Positions 41,334 to 51,233 of a stretch of DNA of 64,000 bases are shown one piece after another. The stretch comes from Tamilnaduibacter salinus. GTDB taxonomy: Bacteria > Pseudomonadota > Gammaproteobacteria > Pseudomonadales > Oleiphilaceae. A model generated the notes under the pieces. The model worked only from the letters and a program-made list of their open reading frames with translations. It was not told where the DNA came from and made no database searches. The stretch lies in the NCBI RefSeq assembly GCF_003096655.1, contig NZ_QEKQ01000004.1, positions 265,397 to 329,396 on the forward strand, written 5' to 3'. The position numbers and the translations under genes are program-made. Within the stretch, counting starts at the first letter, position 1; each line of letters starts with the position of its first letter.

Positions 41334-44276
41334 TCACGCGGTGTTGTCGGTCGGCTCGGACTCCGGCTCGTAGGCGGGCAGGCGGAGCCGGACGCGGGTG
41401 CCCCGTCCGTCAGCGACGGGGCTGTCGACCTGAATATGACCGTAATGCTCTTCCACGATGCTGTAAACCAGCGACAGACCGAGGCCGGTACCCCTGTTGG
41501 GGCCCTTGGTGGTGTAGAACGGCTCGAAGATGTGATCGAGCTGGTCGTCCGGAATACCGCTTCCCTCGTCAAGGATTTCGATGATAGCGGAGTAGGCTTC
41601 GCGCTTGCCACTGATGCGAATACACCCTTCATCCGGCGACGCGTCCCGGGCATTGGCGAGCAGGTTGACGAACACCTGCTCCAGGCGCTGTTCGTCGCCC
41701 AGCACCAGCAGGTCATCAGGGCAATCGGTCTCGTAGCTCAGGTGCCGACCCTTTCCGGACAATGACAGCAGGTTGACGGATTCGTCCACGCACCGGCGCA
41801 GTGAAACCGCCTCATAGCGGTTGGCAGGAGCGTGATTGCCGCTGCGTGCAAAGTTCATCAGGGATTGCAGAATGCGCGAGATTCGACGTGTTTGCTGCTG
41901 AATCTGGTCCGCGGTGTCGAGAATGTCCGGGTCGTCGGTCTCCAGCTTCAGGTTCTGTGACAGCGAGGAGATGCCGGTCACCGGGTTGCCGATTTCATGA
42001 GCCACACCGGCCGCCAGCCGGCCGACGGAGGCCAGTCGTTCGCTGTGGATCAGCTCGTCTTCGAGAAGCCGGGTTTCGGTCTGGTCCTCGACCAGTACGA
42101 TATTGCCGCCCTCAGGGTGTTCCGGGCCACTCAGAGTGGATTTGTGCAGGTTGAACCAGTGGGGGCGGCCCCTCAGGTCCAGCCGGTGCTTGTACCGGTG
42201 CACCTCGTCCCCGAGTACAAAGTCCTCGAGCAGTTGCCGCCACTGGTCGGGCAGGGTGCTCAGGCGTGCCCCGACCACGTCATCCGCTTCGATGCCGGTG
42301 ACCGCCTGCATCGCGTGGTTCCACATCAGGATCTCGCCATCGTCGCCGACGGAGCAGGCCGCGATCGGCAGGTTCTGGAGTGTCTGGCGGTAGTGGCGGC
42401 GGAGGTTGTCCAGCTCTCCGGCCAGCCCGGTCAGCTGGCTTTGATAGTCCCCCAGTGCTTTTTCGATATAGTGGATGTCCTGCGCGGGGTCCCGGCCTGC
42501 CTGCGGTTTGAAGCCGAGGTAATGCTTGACGATGTCCTGGGCGACCGATGGCCCCATCATGCCCGACAGGTTGACCTCGATCTGGTCCCGCAGGCGTCGC
42601 AGCTGATAGGGCCGGTATTCCACGGGCGGCAGTTTCAGGGCATTCAGCGCCCGATCCACCTCGCGCCGGGCGACGTTGGCGCCCAGTGGGATGGCCAGCT
42701 GGTGTCGGAACTCGTCCGAGGACCCGGCCAGCAACTCCCGACGCTGGGGGCGGGACAGGGCGCCCATGGAGCAGGCCTGTGCGGCACTGTCCTCGTCGGG
42801 CGTGGTGGTGCTGACCATGGAGGTCAGGGCAAAGACCGAAACGTTCACCGTCAGGGCGACGAATGCGTAGATGTGGGCGGTTTCCAGTGTTGCAGCGGGC
42901 ATTCCCAGATGGGTGAGCAGGTCCGGGACCGTCGAGAACGGAACGACCAGGGTGACGATCCACAGCACCATACCGGCCGCCATGCCCGAAATCAGTCCCT
43001 GGCGGTTGCCCTCCGGCCAGTAGATGACGCCGAGCGCCCCCGGCAACAATTGCAGCACGCCGGAGAGTGCGATGATGCCCAGCGCCCCGAGCGACAGCTC
43101 CTTGCCGATCCACTCGTGGAACAGCAATGCGGCAAGGATCGTGACGGCGATCAGTGAACGCCGGACCCATCGCAGCCAGCTGTAGATATCGGAGCGCTCC
43201 CGCGGGGGGTAGAGTGGCAGGACCGTGTGATGCAGCAACATGCCAGAGAGGGACAGTGTGCTGACGATGATCAGTGCCGATGCCGCTGACAGCCCAGCGA
43301 TGTACATCAGCAGAGTCAGTGATGGGCTGCCCAGTGCCATGGGAATGCCCAGCACATGGAGACTGGCCGGCGACGTGACCCCCAGTGCCTGTGCACCCCA
43401 GTAGATGACGGGCACGGGGAGAGCCAGCAGCAGTAGCTGAAGCGGCATGCCCCAGGTGGCCTTGGCCATCGCTCGGGGGGTGGGCTGCTCACTGAAGATC
43501 ATGTGATACATGTGCGGCAACACCAGCGCGCCAGCAAACGCCATCAGCATCAGGGCGCGCCAGCTGCCGTCATGCAGTGGCTGACGGAAGGGCATTTTGC
43601 CCCGGTCATTGGTGGCCAGCCAGGTGCTGAGATCGTCCAGACCGCCGAATACGGTCAGCAGGATAACGGCGCCCAGCAGTGTCAGGGCCCCGACCTTGAC
43701 CAGCGAATCGAACGCGATGGCGGCCACCAGCCCCTGATGGGTGCCGCCACTGTCTGAATCCCGGGCCCCGAACAGAGCGGTGAACAGGATCAGCGCCAGG
43801 CTGAACAGCGTGGCGGCGACGCTGGGTGACAGGTCGGGAGCCAGCAGGGCCGCCGCATCGGCCACCGCTTTGATCTGCATGCTGAGCAGGGACAGGATCG
43901 CGGCCCCGGAGATGACAGTGACCAGCGTGCCGGCGACCTGGCTCCGGTAGCGGAACGCGAACACATCCGCCAGTGACGTGAGCTGGTACGCCCGGCTGAT
44001 GCGCAGCACCGGTGACAGAAGGACGGGTGCCAGCAGAAAGGCGCCGCTGATGCCAATGTAGTAGGCCAGGTACCCGAAACCGAACTGGTCCGCCATGCCC
44101 AGGGCGCCATAGACGGCCCAGATGCCGGCAAAGACACCCAGGCTCAGCACATAGACGAGCGGATGGCGGACCCATCGTGAGGGGACGCGGGGACGTTCTG
44201 ACACCCAGGCAACAGCGAACAGCAGGAGCAGATAGCCCAGGCTGACGGTAACCAGAACCGGTGGACTAAAACTCAT
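41334..44276 (-). CDS. cbrA: Sensor histidine kinase CbrA with SLC5-type transporter domain
   Basis: 980 residues, the size of CbrA. About 13 membrane segments of a sodium/solute-symporter (SLC5) domain (residues 1-500), then a linking STAC-like region (about 520-620), a PAS domain (about 640-740), a dimerisation domain with phospho-acceptor His760 (GVAHEIGNPVTG) and a HATPase domain (NLLANARDAS; DEGSGIPDD; GTGLGLSLVYSIVEEHYG). Overlaps cbrB's possible GTG start at its end and the small cbrX-like gene at its start. It senses nutrient balance, reportedly including histidine transport in Pseudomonas. Confidence 0.95.
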   Translation of the reverse strand: MSFSPPVLVTVSLGYLLLLFAVAWVSERPRVPSRWVRHPLVYVLSLGVFAGIWAVYGALGMADQFGFGYLAYYIGISGAFLLAPVLLSPVLRISRAYQLTSLADVFAFRYRSQVAGTLVTVISGAAILSLLSMQIKAVADAAALLAPDLSPSVAATLFSLALILFTALFGARDSDSGGTHQGLVAAIAFDSLVKVGALTLLGAVILLTVFGGLDDLSTWLATNDRGKMPFRQPLHDGSWRALMLMAFAGALVLPHMYHMIFSEQPTPRAMAKATWGMPLQLLLLALPVPVIYWGAQALGVTSPASLHVLGIPMALGSPSLTLLMYIAGLSAASALIIVSTLSLSGMLLHHTVLPLYPPRERSDIYSWLRWVRRSLIAVTILAALLFHEWIGKELSLGALGIIALSGVLQLLPGALGVIYWPEGNRQGLISGMAAGMVLWIVTLVVPFSTVPDLLTHLGMPAATLETAHIYAFVALTVNVSVFALTSMVSTTTPDEDSAAQACSMGALSRPQRRELLAGSSDEFRHQLAIPLGANVARREVDRALNALKLPPVEYRPYQLRRLRDQIEVNLSGMMGPSVAQDIVKHYLGFKPQAGRDPAQDIHYIEKALGDYQSQLTGLAGELDNLRRHYRQTLQNLPIAACSVGDDGEILMWNHAMQAVTGIEADDVVGARLSTLPDQWRQLLEDFVLGDEVHRYKHRLDLRGRPHWFNLHKSTLSGPEHPEGGNIVLVEDQTETRLLEDELIHSERLASVGRLAAGVAHEIGNPVTGISSLSQNLKLETDDPDILDTADQIQQQTRRISRILQSLMNFARSGNHAPANRYEAVSLRRCVDESVNLLSLSGKGRHLSYETDCPDDLLVLGDEQRLEQVFVNLLANARDASPDEGCIRISGKREAYSAIIEILDEGSGIPDDQLDHIFEPFYTTKGPNRGTGLGLSLVYSIVEEHYGHIQVDSPVADGRGTRVRLRLPAYEPESEPTDNTA

Positions 44277-44442
44277 TGGGGTCCCGTCGCCACTCCAGCC
44301 AGAAACCGAGCATAATCAGCGCGGCCCACGCCAGGAAAGGGGAGTACCAGATGCTGCCGGGACGGATCCACCAGTCGAGGATGTTCGGCGAGAAGATGTA
44401 GATGGCCAGAACCAGCAGAAAGACCAGCCGGTAAATGTACAT
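44266..44442 (-). CDS. cbrX: 58-residue membrane protein overlapping cbrA (CbrX-like)
   Basis: A 58-codon frame from the ATG at 44442 to the TAG at 44266-44268. It starts MYIYRLVFLLVLAIYIFSPN and has two hydrophobic segments (residues 4-18 and 33-49), with an amphipathic WWIRPGSIWYSPF link and a charged end (LEWRRDPNEF). It overlaps the cbrA start by 11 nt, so cbrA translation is probably coupled to it. A small gene in the same position, cbrX, has been described in Pseudomonas putida; the symbol is assigned by position and character. Expression is likely because it is tightly packed against cbrA. Confidence 0.8.
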   Translation of the reverse strand: MYIYRLVFLLVLAIYIFSPNILDWWIRPGSIWYSPFLAWAALIMLGFWLEWRRDPNEF

Positions 44443-44505
44443 GCGATCGTCCTTTTCGGGATGACGCTATCGAGCAATACAAGGCGTTCAGCCGGATCGG
44501 TTCCC

Positions 44506-45405
44506 TTATACCATGGGGTCACCGGCGCTGTCAGGCGCGGGAGCCGGCTGTGCCGGCAGTTGATCCGGGCGCCAGTGGCGAATGCCCCAGTCGATGAGCG
44601 ACGCCGGTGAGGCCGATGCGAGTGTCGCCGGCGGTGACTGGCCGAGCGCCTGCAGGGCGCGGAAGAGGTTGGTGCCGGGCTGATCGTCATCCAGTGGCGG
44701 GGCGTGGGTCTGCTTGCTCAGCTTCTGGCCGCTGGTGTTGAGGATGACGGGCAGGTGCAGCCAGGAGGGTGTCGTGCCGCCGAGCAGGTCATAAAGGCGG
44801 ATCTGCGCCGGGGTGGTGTCCAGCAGATCGTCTCCCCGGACCACGTCGGTAATGCCCTGGTCCATGTCATCAACGACCACCGCCAATTGATAGGCGTAAA
44901 ACCCTTCCTTGCGGCGAATGACCGGGTCGTCGATTTCAGCGCGTGTGATGGCGGCCTGCTCGCCCAGTGCCCGATCCGTCCAGCCGATGGTGGCATCGTC
45001 CAGCGTCAGTCGGATCGCGTGGGCCTGATCGGCTGGCTGAGGCTGTTCCCGGCAGTGGCGGGGGTGGCGACCGTCATGCTCGCGCAGCTCCCGCCGCGAG
45101 CAGGGGCACCGGTAGGCCTGATGGTGGGCGAGAAGCTGCTCAATCGCGCGGTCATAGGCGTGGTGGCGATTGGACTGATAGCGAACCGGTTCGTCACTTT
45201 GGAGGTGATGGACCTCCAGGCTTTGCAGGATCTGCCGGGCGGCACCGGGCGGTTCCCGTAGCGGGTCCAGGTCCTCGATGCGCACCATCCACTGGCCGTT
45301 ATGGGCACGGGCATCCAGATAACTGGCCAGGGCAGCGACCAGCGAACCGAAGTGCAGTGGGCCGGTGGGTGAGGGGGCGAATCGGCCCCGGTAGGCTGAT
45401 GTCAT
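44506..45405 (-). CDS. gluQRS: Glutamyl-Q tRNA(Asp) synthetase
   Basis: 299 residues from the ATG at 45405. It has the class I HIGH-type motif (FAPSPTGPLHFGSL near 10), zinc ligands of the GluQRS subclass (CPCSRREL near 100 with C at 118) and the KMSKS-like SGQKLSKQTHAP. It lacks the anticodon-binding domain of GltX, the hallmark of GluQRS, which glutamylates queuosine in tRNA-Asp. Located between dksA and cbrXAB as in Pseudomonas. Confidence 0.93.
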   Translation of the reverse strand: MTSAYRGRFAPSPTGPLHFGSLVAALASYLDARAHNGQWMVRIEDLDPLREPPGAARQILQSLEVHHLQSDEPVRYQSNRHHAYDRAIEQLLAHHQAYRCPCSRRELREHDGRHPRHCREQPQPADQAHAIRLTLDDATIGWTDRALGEQAAITRAEIDDPVIRRKEGFYAYQLAVVVDDMDQGITDVVRGDDLLDTTPAQIRLYDLLGGTTPSWLHLPVILNTSGQKLSKQTHAPPLDDDQPGTNLFRALQALGQSPPATLASASPASLIDWGIRHWRPDQLPAQPAPAPDSAGDPMV

Positions 45406-45465
45406 AATCACGGCCGGCCGGAGCGGGTTCCGCCCGCTCCGGTCAGTGATGTCGGTGTCACCGGT

Positions 45466-45906
45466 TCAGATGCCGGTCTGCCGCTCACGAATTTCGGACA
45501 GGGTCTTGCAGTCGATGCACAGAGTCGCCGTGGGCCGGGCCTCCAGACGACGAATGCCGATCTCAATGCCGCACTGATCGCAGAAGCCGTAATCGTCTTT
45601 ATCGATCCGGTCGATGGTCTGGTCGATCTTACGAATCAGTTTGCGTTCACGGTCCCGGGTCCGGAGCTCCAGGCTGAATTCTTCTTCCTGGGTGGCCCGA
45701 TCGCTGGGATCGGCGTAATTGGCCGCCTCCTCCTGCATGTGGTGCATGGTGCGGTCCACTTCTTCCATGAGCTGTTGTTTCCATTCCATCAGCAACTGCC
45801 GGAAATGCTCCAGCATCTCGTCACTCATGTACTCTTCACCCTTGCCCTGCTCGTAGGGGGTGAAGTTGCCCAGGCTTTCCTGAATCTTGTCGTCTGTGTT
45901 CGGCAT
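45466..45906 (-). CDS. dksA: RNA polymerase-binding transcription factor DksA
   Basis: 146 residues. The coiled-coil tip residues are present (YADPSDRATQEEE, with the two acidic residues needed to reach the polymerase active site), and the zinc finger CDQCGIEIGIRRLEARPTAT followed by LCIDCK is complete. It works with ppGpp in the stringent response. It heads the dksA-gluQRS pair. Confidence 0.97.
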   Translation of the reverse strand: MPNTDDKIQESLGNFTPYEQGKGEEYMSDEMLEHFRQLLMEWKQQLMEEVDRTMHHMQEEAANYADPSDRATQEEEFSLELRTRDRERKLIRKIDQTIDRIDKDDYGFCDQCGIEIGIRRLEARPTATLCIDCKTLSEIRERQTGI

Positions 45907-46183
45907 AGAAAACAGCCTCTTTGTTGTGCTCCGGTAAAAACTCCGGCACGGGATGCCGCCGGAGGCCCGTTCCCTGGGAGGGTCTGACGACCGGTCACCG
46001 CAGCCGTCAAGCGTAGCAGATGCTGCCCCTTTGGTCCGACCCGGCAGACCGGCGAATCTGCGGAAAATAGCAGATTACCGAGGGGTGTACCAGCCCCGTG
46101 ACACGGCGCAGACACGGGTCGAATCAGTCCACTCTCTGGCCCATAATACGCGCCTTGATGAGGAACGGAGCAAGAGGCCTGCA

Positions 46184-46900
46184 ATGGATTTTTCGCCGCC
46201 CTTGATTGAGGGGGTCCTGGTGCGCCGCTACAAACGCTTTCTGGCCGATATCAGGCTGACCGACGGGGCCGAGGTGGTGGCGCATTGCCCCAACACGGGT
46301 TCCATGCTGGGCTGCTGTGTTCCGGGGAGCCGGGTCTGGCTCAGTGAGTCGAGCGATCCAAAACGCAAGCTGCGGTATACCTGGGAACTGGTGGAGACGT
46401 CGCCGGGTGAGATCGCGTGTATCAATACGGCACGACCGAACCGGCAGGTTCGGGAGCTGCTTGAGTCGGGCGGGGTGCCGGAGCTTGCGGGGTATCCGAC
46501 GATCCGTTCCGAGGTGCGTTACGGGCAGGAGAAAAGCCGTATTGATCTGCACCTGTCGGGGCATGCCCGTCGGGCGGACGCCTGGGTGGAAGTGAAAAAC
46601 GTGACGTTGGCCGAATCAGGGCAGGGGTACTTTCCCGATGCCGTCACCACTCGCGGTCAGAAGCACCTCCGGGAACTGATGGAGCAGGTCCGGCTTGGCG
46701 ACCGCGCGGTCCTGCTCTTCTGTGTCAATCACACCGGCATCCGCTCGGTGGTGCCGGCCGATCACATTGACCCGGCCTACGGGCGCCTGCTTCGGGAGGC
46801 GCTGGCGGCTGGCGTCGAGGTGATGGCCTGGCAAGCGGACATCACCGGCCAGGCCATCACTCTGACGCATCCGGTCGATGTCTACTTCCCCATGTTGTAG
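46184..46900 (+). CDS. sfsA: SfsA family DNA/sugar-fermentation stimulation protein
   Basis: 238 residues from the ATG at 46184. Motifs: [37 protein letters not shown] near 75, and the nuclease-like core [10 protein letters not shown] near 138 and [16 protein letters not shown]. Function unsettled; a DNA-binding or nuclease role is proposed for the family. Its 3' end overlaps the convergent pentapeptide gene by 19 nt. Confidence 0.93.
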   Translation: MDFSPPLIEGVLVRRYKRFLADIRLTDGAEVVAHCPNTGSMLGCCVPGSRVWLSESSDPKRKLRYTWELVETSPGEIACINTARPNRQVRELLESGGVPELAGYPTIRSEVRYGQEKSRIDLHLSGHARRADAWVEVKNVTLAESGQGYFPDAVTTRGQKHLRELMEQVRLGDRAVLLFCVNHTGIRSVVPADHIDPAYGRLLREALAAGVEVMAWQADITGQAITLTHPVDVYFPML

Positions 46901-47235
46901 CGCATCCGGGTGCCGTGGTTCAGGGACATCACGATTTCATCAGCGTGCAGCTCGCGCGGAAACAGGCAGCCTGAGATCTTCGCGCCGGCGATGCTGGCGC
47001 CCTCGAGCATGGTCTCGCTCAGGTCGATCCCTCGAAGATCCGCGCCCCGGAAATACGCGTGGCTCATGTTCAGGCCCTGGGCATGCATGCCTCGCAGGTC
47101 CAGTCCCCGGAAGTCGCCATGGGCGAAGTCCGGCAGCGTCTCAAGTCGCTCCCTGGCCTCGTTGAACGCGTCAATGTTTTCGTTCCGCAGAGTCTGGTAA
47201 AGCGGGTGATCAATGGTGTGAATGTCTTCTTCCAC
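46882..47235 (-). CDS. Pentapeptide-repeat protein
   Basis: 117 residues from a GTG at 47235 with GGGGAGG 6 nt upstream. Residues about 38-90 contain A(D/N)LxG-type five-residue repeats ([34 protein letters not shown]). Such repeats fold as a right-handed beta helix; the role here is unknown. The final codons run into sfsA from the other strand. Confidence 0.75.
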   Translation of the reverse strand: MEEDIHTIDHPLYQTLRNENIDAFNEARERLETLPDFAHGDFRGLDLRGMHAQGLNMSHAYFRGADLRGIDLSETMLEGASIAGAKISGCLFPRELHADEIVMSLNHGTRMRYNMGK

Positions 47236-47262
47236 GGTGATGCCTCCCCGTTTGTTGAGTGC

Positions 47263-48879
47263 TTAGGCCGGTGACGCCGACTCGCCTGGGTGATCCGTGC
47301 GCGGGTCGACCCGGAAATGCCCGCGAATGCGTTCGGCCAGCAGCTCCGCCGCGCCTTCCGCATCGGTGCGGACATGAATGGTGTGGGTGCGCTCCTCTTC
47401 CGTCAGCGATTCGGCCCACTGCCGTTGGGCGTCGAGCAGCGACTCAGTGGCTTCCGATGCGTCGCCCTGACGTTCGCGGACCCACTGGCGTCGGGTTTCT
47501 TCCGGCGCCTCGCAGTCAATCAGGCAGAACGGAAGCCCCAGATTGGCGGCGACCGACTCCAGTTGCTCCCGCTCCTGCTGCTTGAGCGCGGCGGAATCGA
47601 CGATGACCGGCATGCCAGCCTGGAGCAGGGCGCCGGCAAGCTGACTCAGCCGGTCGTAGGTCTCGCGCGTTGCCTCGGCGGTGTACAGATTGCCCTCCTG
47701 TTCGCTGTGGCTCTGTTCCAGTGGGTCGAGCCCGAACAGGCGTTTGCGCTCCACGTCGGAGCGAAGCCGAACCAGCCCGAGGCTGCGGGACAGGGCTGCA
47801 CTGATGACGGATTTGCCGCTGCCGGAAAGTCCGGTTGTGGCCAGCAGGTAGGCGTTCGGGATTCGGGTGTAGGTGTCGGCCAGGGCCGCATAGCGGCGGT
47901 AACTGTCCAGCAGTTCGGCCCTTGCCTCGTCGTCCAGGTCCGGATTCTCACGGGTGAACAGCGCGATCTTGGCCCGGACCATGGCGCGATACGCCTTGTA
48001 AAGCGGCAGCAGCGCCAGTCCCTCATAGTCGCCTGTGTATTCCAGCCAGGTGTTCAGTGCCTCCGTGGCGAGGCCGTACTCGTCGCGGGACTCAAGATCC
48101 ATGAGTAGAAACGCCAGATCGTTGAGGACGTCGATCCAGCGGAAGGAGTCGTTGAACTCAATGCAGTCGAAAACGGTAGCCTGGCCGTTCTGGAGGGTGA
48201 TGTTCGACAAATGCAGGTCACCGTGGCATTCGCGGACGAATCCATCATCCCGGCGTTTCTGGATACGGTCCCGGTGCCGCTCGAAGGTAGACTGGGTCCA
48301 GGCCTCCAGCTCATCCACCTGCCGGAGCAGATCGGCGTCCTCAAGCATGGGCCGGACCTGATCAAAGTTCTCCTGCATGGCGCTGCCAATGGCGCCCGCG
48401 GTGCCCAGTTCGTCATCCGGCGGATCAGTGGGCAGGTTGCGGTGGAACAGGGCGGTCTGGTGAGCCAGATCCCGGATGATCCCGCTCGTCAGCTCACCAC
48501 GCTCCTGCATGCCGTCCAGCATCCCGGCCTGATCGAACTGGCGCATGCGGATGGCGTACTCGAACGGCTCGCCGTCGCCGTTGAGGACCGGGGCGCTGGC
48601 GCTGCCGGTGATGGGCAACACGTCCAGGTAGAGGCTGTCCGCCATGCGGCGGTTGAGACGGACCTCTTCATGGCAGAAGGTTCTGCGGCGCTCGAGCGTC
48701 GAGAAGTTGAGGAAGCCGAAGTCCATTGGCTTCTTGATCTTGTAGGCAAACTCGCCCGTCAGAATCACCCAGGAAATATGGGTTTCGAACACCCGGAAAC
48801 CATCCACCGGGTGATCGTAGAGCGCAGGGTCCTGCAGGGCGCTGATCAGCTCGCTGCTCACAGAGTTCTCCTTGGCCAT
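47263..48879 (-). CDS. Bifunctional aminoglycoside-phosphotransferase-like / AAA kinase protein
   Basis: 538 residues combining two kinase folds. The N-terminal APH-like half (1-340) has the Brenner motif HGDLHLSNI and the metal site VFDCIEFND (near 245). The C-terminal half has a P-loop GLSGSGKSVIS (near 353) and belongs to the AAA_33 zeta-toxin-like kinases. The fusion is a known, widely conserved family of unknown substrate; it is not evidence of drug resistance. It is divergent from mrcB. Confidence 0.85.
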   Translation of the reverse strand: MAKENSVSSELISALQDPALYDHPVDGFRVFETHISWVILTGEFAYKIKKPMDFGFLNFSTLERRRTFCHEEVRLNRRMADSLYLDVLPITGSASAPVLNGDGEPFEYAIRMRQFDQAGMLDGMQERGELTSGIIRDLAHQTALFHRNLPTDPPDDELGTAGAIGSAMQENFDQVRPMLEDADLLRQVDELEAWTQSTFERHRDRIQKRRDDGFVRECHGDLHLSNITLQNGQATVFDCIEFNDSFRWIDVLNDLAFLLMDLESRDEYGLATEALNTWLEYTGDYEGLALLPLYKAYRAMVRAKIALFTRENPDLDDEARAELLDSYRRYAALADTYTRIPNAYLLATTGLSGSGKSVISAALSRSLGLVRLRSDVERKRLFGLDPLEQSHSEQEGNLYTAEATRETYDRLSQLAGALLQAGMPVIVDSAALKQQEREQLESVAANLGLPFCLIDCEAPEETRRQWVRERQGDASEATESLLDAQRQWAESLTEEERTHTIHVRTDAEGAAELLAERIRGHFRVDPRTDHPGESASPA

Positions 48880-48932
48880 TTATCAGTGTTTGTTGCTGTA
48901 TCTTAACGGCGCGAAAGGGATATTTGTATATA

Positions 48933-51233
48933 ATGCGCCGCATGAAAAAGGCCCGTTCCTCCAAGAAGTCTCCGAGTCATCCCTGGCGGCGGCTGATCTG
49001 GCAACTCGTTATCGTTGCGCTGATCATCCTGGCCGGTTGGGTGGTCTATCTCGATGCTGTTGTGACTTCCAAGTTTGAAGGACGACGCTGGGAGGTGCCG
49101 TCCCGTGTTTTCGCGCGGCCGCTTGAGATCTACGATGGCGCCCCGATCAGCGTGGACAGCCTGCGATACGAGCTGGATCGCCTCGGTTACGAGCCGGTAC
49201 GCCTCCCGTCGGAACCCGGCAGCTACAGCCGTTCCGGAGGGCGTTTTACGATTTACACCCGTGCCTTTCGCTTCCCGGATGGGGAGCAACCGGCGCGGCA
49301 AATCTCGCTGACCATCAACGGCGACCGGGTCCAAGCCTTTCAGGTTCGCAAAGGGCCGACGACCCGCGTGATGCGCCTTGAGCCGGTGCAGGTGGGGGGC
49401 ATCTACCCCTCTCACGGCGAGGACCGGGTGCTGGTATCGCTGGATGAGGCGCCGGCCCTGTTCCGGGAAGCGCTGCTGAGCACGGAAGACGAGGACTTCT
49501 TCGATCACTGGGGCATCGCGCCCTTGTCGATTCTGCGTGCCCTCTGGGCAAACATCCAGGCCGGTCACGTGGTTCAGGGGGGCAGCACCCTGACTCAGCA
49601 ACTGGTCAAGAACTTCTATCTCACCCGGGACCAGACCCTGGTGCGCAAGGCGAACGAGGCCATCATGGCGCTTCTGCTGGAAGCGCATTATGAAAAGAAC
49701 GACATTCTCGAAACCTACCTGAATGAGGTCTACCTGGGGCAGGCCGGGTCCCGGGCGATCCATGGTTTCGGTCTGGGGAGTCAGTTCTATTTCGGGGAAT
49801 CGTTCCGACGCCTGGATCTGCATGAAGTGGCCTTGTTGGTGGCGGTCATCAAAGGCCCCAGCTACTTCGACCCGCGCCGGCACCCGGAGCGGGCCCGTGA
49901 GCGCCGTAATCTGGTGATCCGACTGATGGAACAGGCCGGTCATATCAGCCGTGAGCGGGCCGACCAGGCACAGGCCCGTTCGCTGGATGTGGTTGACCGG
50001 CCGTCCTTCACAGGCGCCGAATACCCGGCGTATCTCGATCTGGTGCAGCGCCACCTGTCCCGGGACTATCGACAGGAGGACCTGCAGAGTGAAGGGCTGC
50101 GGATTTTCACCACGCTGAACCCGGCCATTCAGCGATCGGCTGAGAACGCCGTCGCCGAGCGCCTGGCCCGTCTCAATGACCGATCGGAGAAAACGCTCGA
50201 GTCCGCCGTGGTGGTCACCAGTCGAGACAGTGGTGAAGTGGTGGCGCTGGTTGGCGGCCGTGAGTCGCAATACGACGGGTTTAACCGGGCGGTGGATGCC
50301 CGTCGTCCCATCGGTTCCCTCATGAAGCCGTTTGTCTTCCTGTCTGCTCTGTCGCGTCCGGAGGACTATACGCTGGTCACGCCGTTGAAGGATAGGCCGT
50401 TCGCGCTGGTGTTCGACAACGGTCGGGAGTGGAAGCCGGAGAACTACAGCGGTGAGGCTCATGGAGAGGTGCCGCTGCATCGGGCCCTGTCCCACTCGTA
50501 CAATCTGGCATCGGTCCGGCTTGGCCTGGGTGTGGGGGTTCCAGCGGTGCGCAACACCCTGGACAAGCTGGGGCTGGCCCGTGATATCCCCACCTACCCT
50601 TCCATGCTGCTTGGTGCGGCATCCCTCTCGCCCGTAGAGGTGGCGTCGCTCTATCAGGGGATTGCGACCGGCGGGTTCAATACGCCGCTGCGGACCATCC
50701 GCGAAGTGACGACGGCCGGTGGCGAGAGCCTGTCCCGCTACGGCCTTGAGGTGAAACAGGTGGTCGATCCGGCCGCTGTTCATCTGGTGCAGTATGCGAT
50801 GCAGGAGGTCATGCAGGAGGGCACCGGCAAGAGTGCCTATCGGTATCTGCCCCGCGAACTCGGGCTGGCCGGCAAGACCGGGACCACCAACGACGGTCGG
50901 GACAGCTGGTTTGCCGGATTCAGCGGTGACCTGCTCGCGGTTTCATGGGTCGGCCGGGATGACAACGGCCCGACGCCACTGACAGGGGCGACCGGTGCCT
51001 TGCCGGTCTGGGCCGATCTGATGTCGCGTATCCCCCAGAACAGCTTCTCACCGGTGGTGCCGGCGGAGGTGAACTACCACTGGGTGGACAGTGACAAGGC
51101 AGCGCTGACCGAAGAAGGCTGTGGCGAGGGCCGTTATATGCCGTTCATTGCGGGCAGTGAGCCGACCGATCGTGTGGCCTGCTCCGGCAGCCTGGGCGGT
51201 CAAATTCGCAACTGGCTGCGGAGCGTCTTTTGA
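48933..51233 (+). CDS. mrcB: Penicillin-binding protein 1B (bifunctional transglycosylase/transpeptidase)
   Basis: 766 residues if started at the ATG 48933; ATG 48942 is also possible, and the TATAAT at 48929-48934 overlaps the first, so the start is unsure. One membrane anchor (residues about 20-45), a UB2H domain (about 60-150), the transglycosylase domain (EDEDFFDHWGI, GGSTLTQQLVKNFY) and the transpeptidase with the three active motifs S-x-x-K (IGSLMKPF), S-x-N (SHSYNLAS) and KTG (GKTGTTNDGRDSWFAG). It polymerises and cross-links peptidoglycan. Confidence 0.94.
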   Translation: MRRMKKARSSKKSPSHPWRRLIWQLVIVALIILAGWVVYLDAVVTSKFEGRRWEVPSRVFARPLEIYDGAPISVDSLRYELDRLGYEPVRLPSEPGSYSRSGGRFTIYTRAFRFPDGEQPARQISLTINGDRVQAFQVRKGPTTRVMRLEPVQVGGIYPSHGEDRVLVSLDEAPALFREALLSTEDEDFFDHWGIAPLSILRALWANIQAGHVVQGGSTLTQQLVKNFYLTRDQTLVRKANEAIMALLLEAHYEKNDILETYLNEVYLGQAGSRAIHGFGLGSQFYFGESFRRLDLHEVALLVAVIKGPSYFDPRRHPERARERRNLVIRLMEQAGHISRERADQAQARSLDVVDRPSFTGAEYPAYLDLVQRHLSRDYRQEDLQSEGLRIFTTLNPAIQRSAENAVAERLARLNDRSEKTLESAVVVTSRDSGEVVALVGGRESQYDGFNRAVDARRPIGSLMKPFVFLSALSRPEDYTLVTPLKDRPFALVFDNGREWKPENYSGEAHGEVPLHRALSHSYNLASVRLGLGVGVPAVRNTLDKLGLARDIPTYPSMLLGAASLSPVEVASLYQGIATGGFNTPLRTIREVTTAGGESLSRYGLEVKQVVDPAAVHLVQYAMQEVMQEGTGKSAYRYLPRELGLAGKTGTTNDGRDSWFAGFSGDLLAVSWVGRDDNGPTPLTGATGALPVWADLMSRIPQNSFSPVVPAEVNYHWVDSDKAALTEEGCGEGRYMPFIAGSEPTDRVACSGSLGGQIRNWLRSVF

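Noticed and set aside
47263..48879. Aminoglycoside resistance gene
   Set aside because: The APH-like fold is fused to a zeta-toxin-like kinase in a conserved chromosomal family with no known link to resistance.
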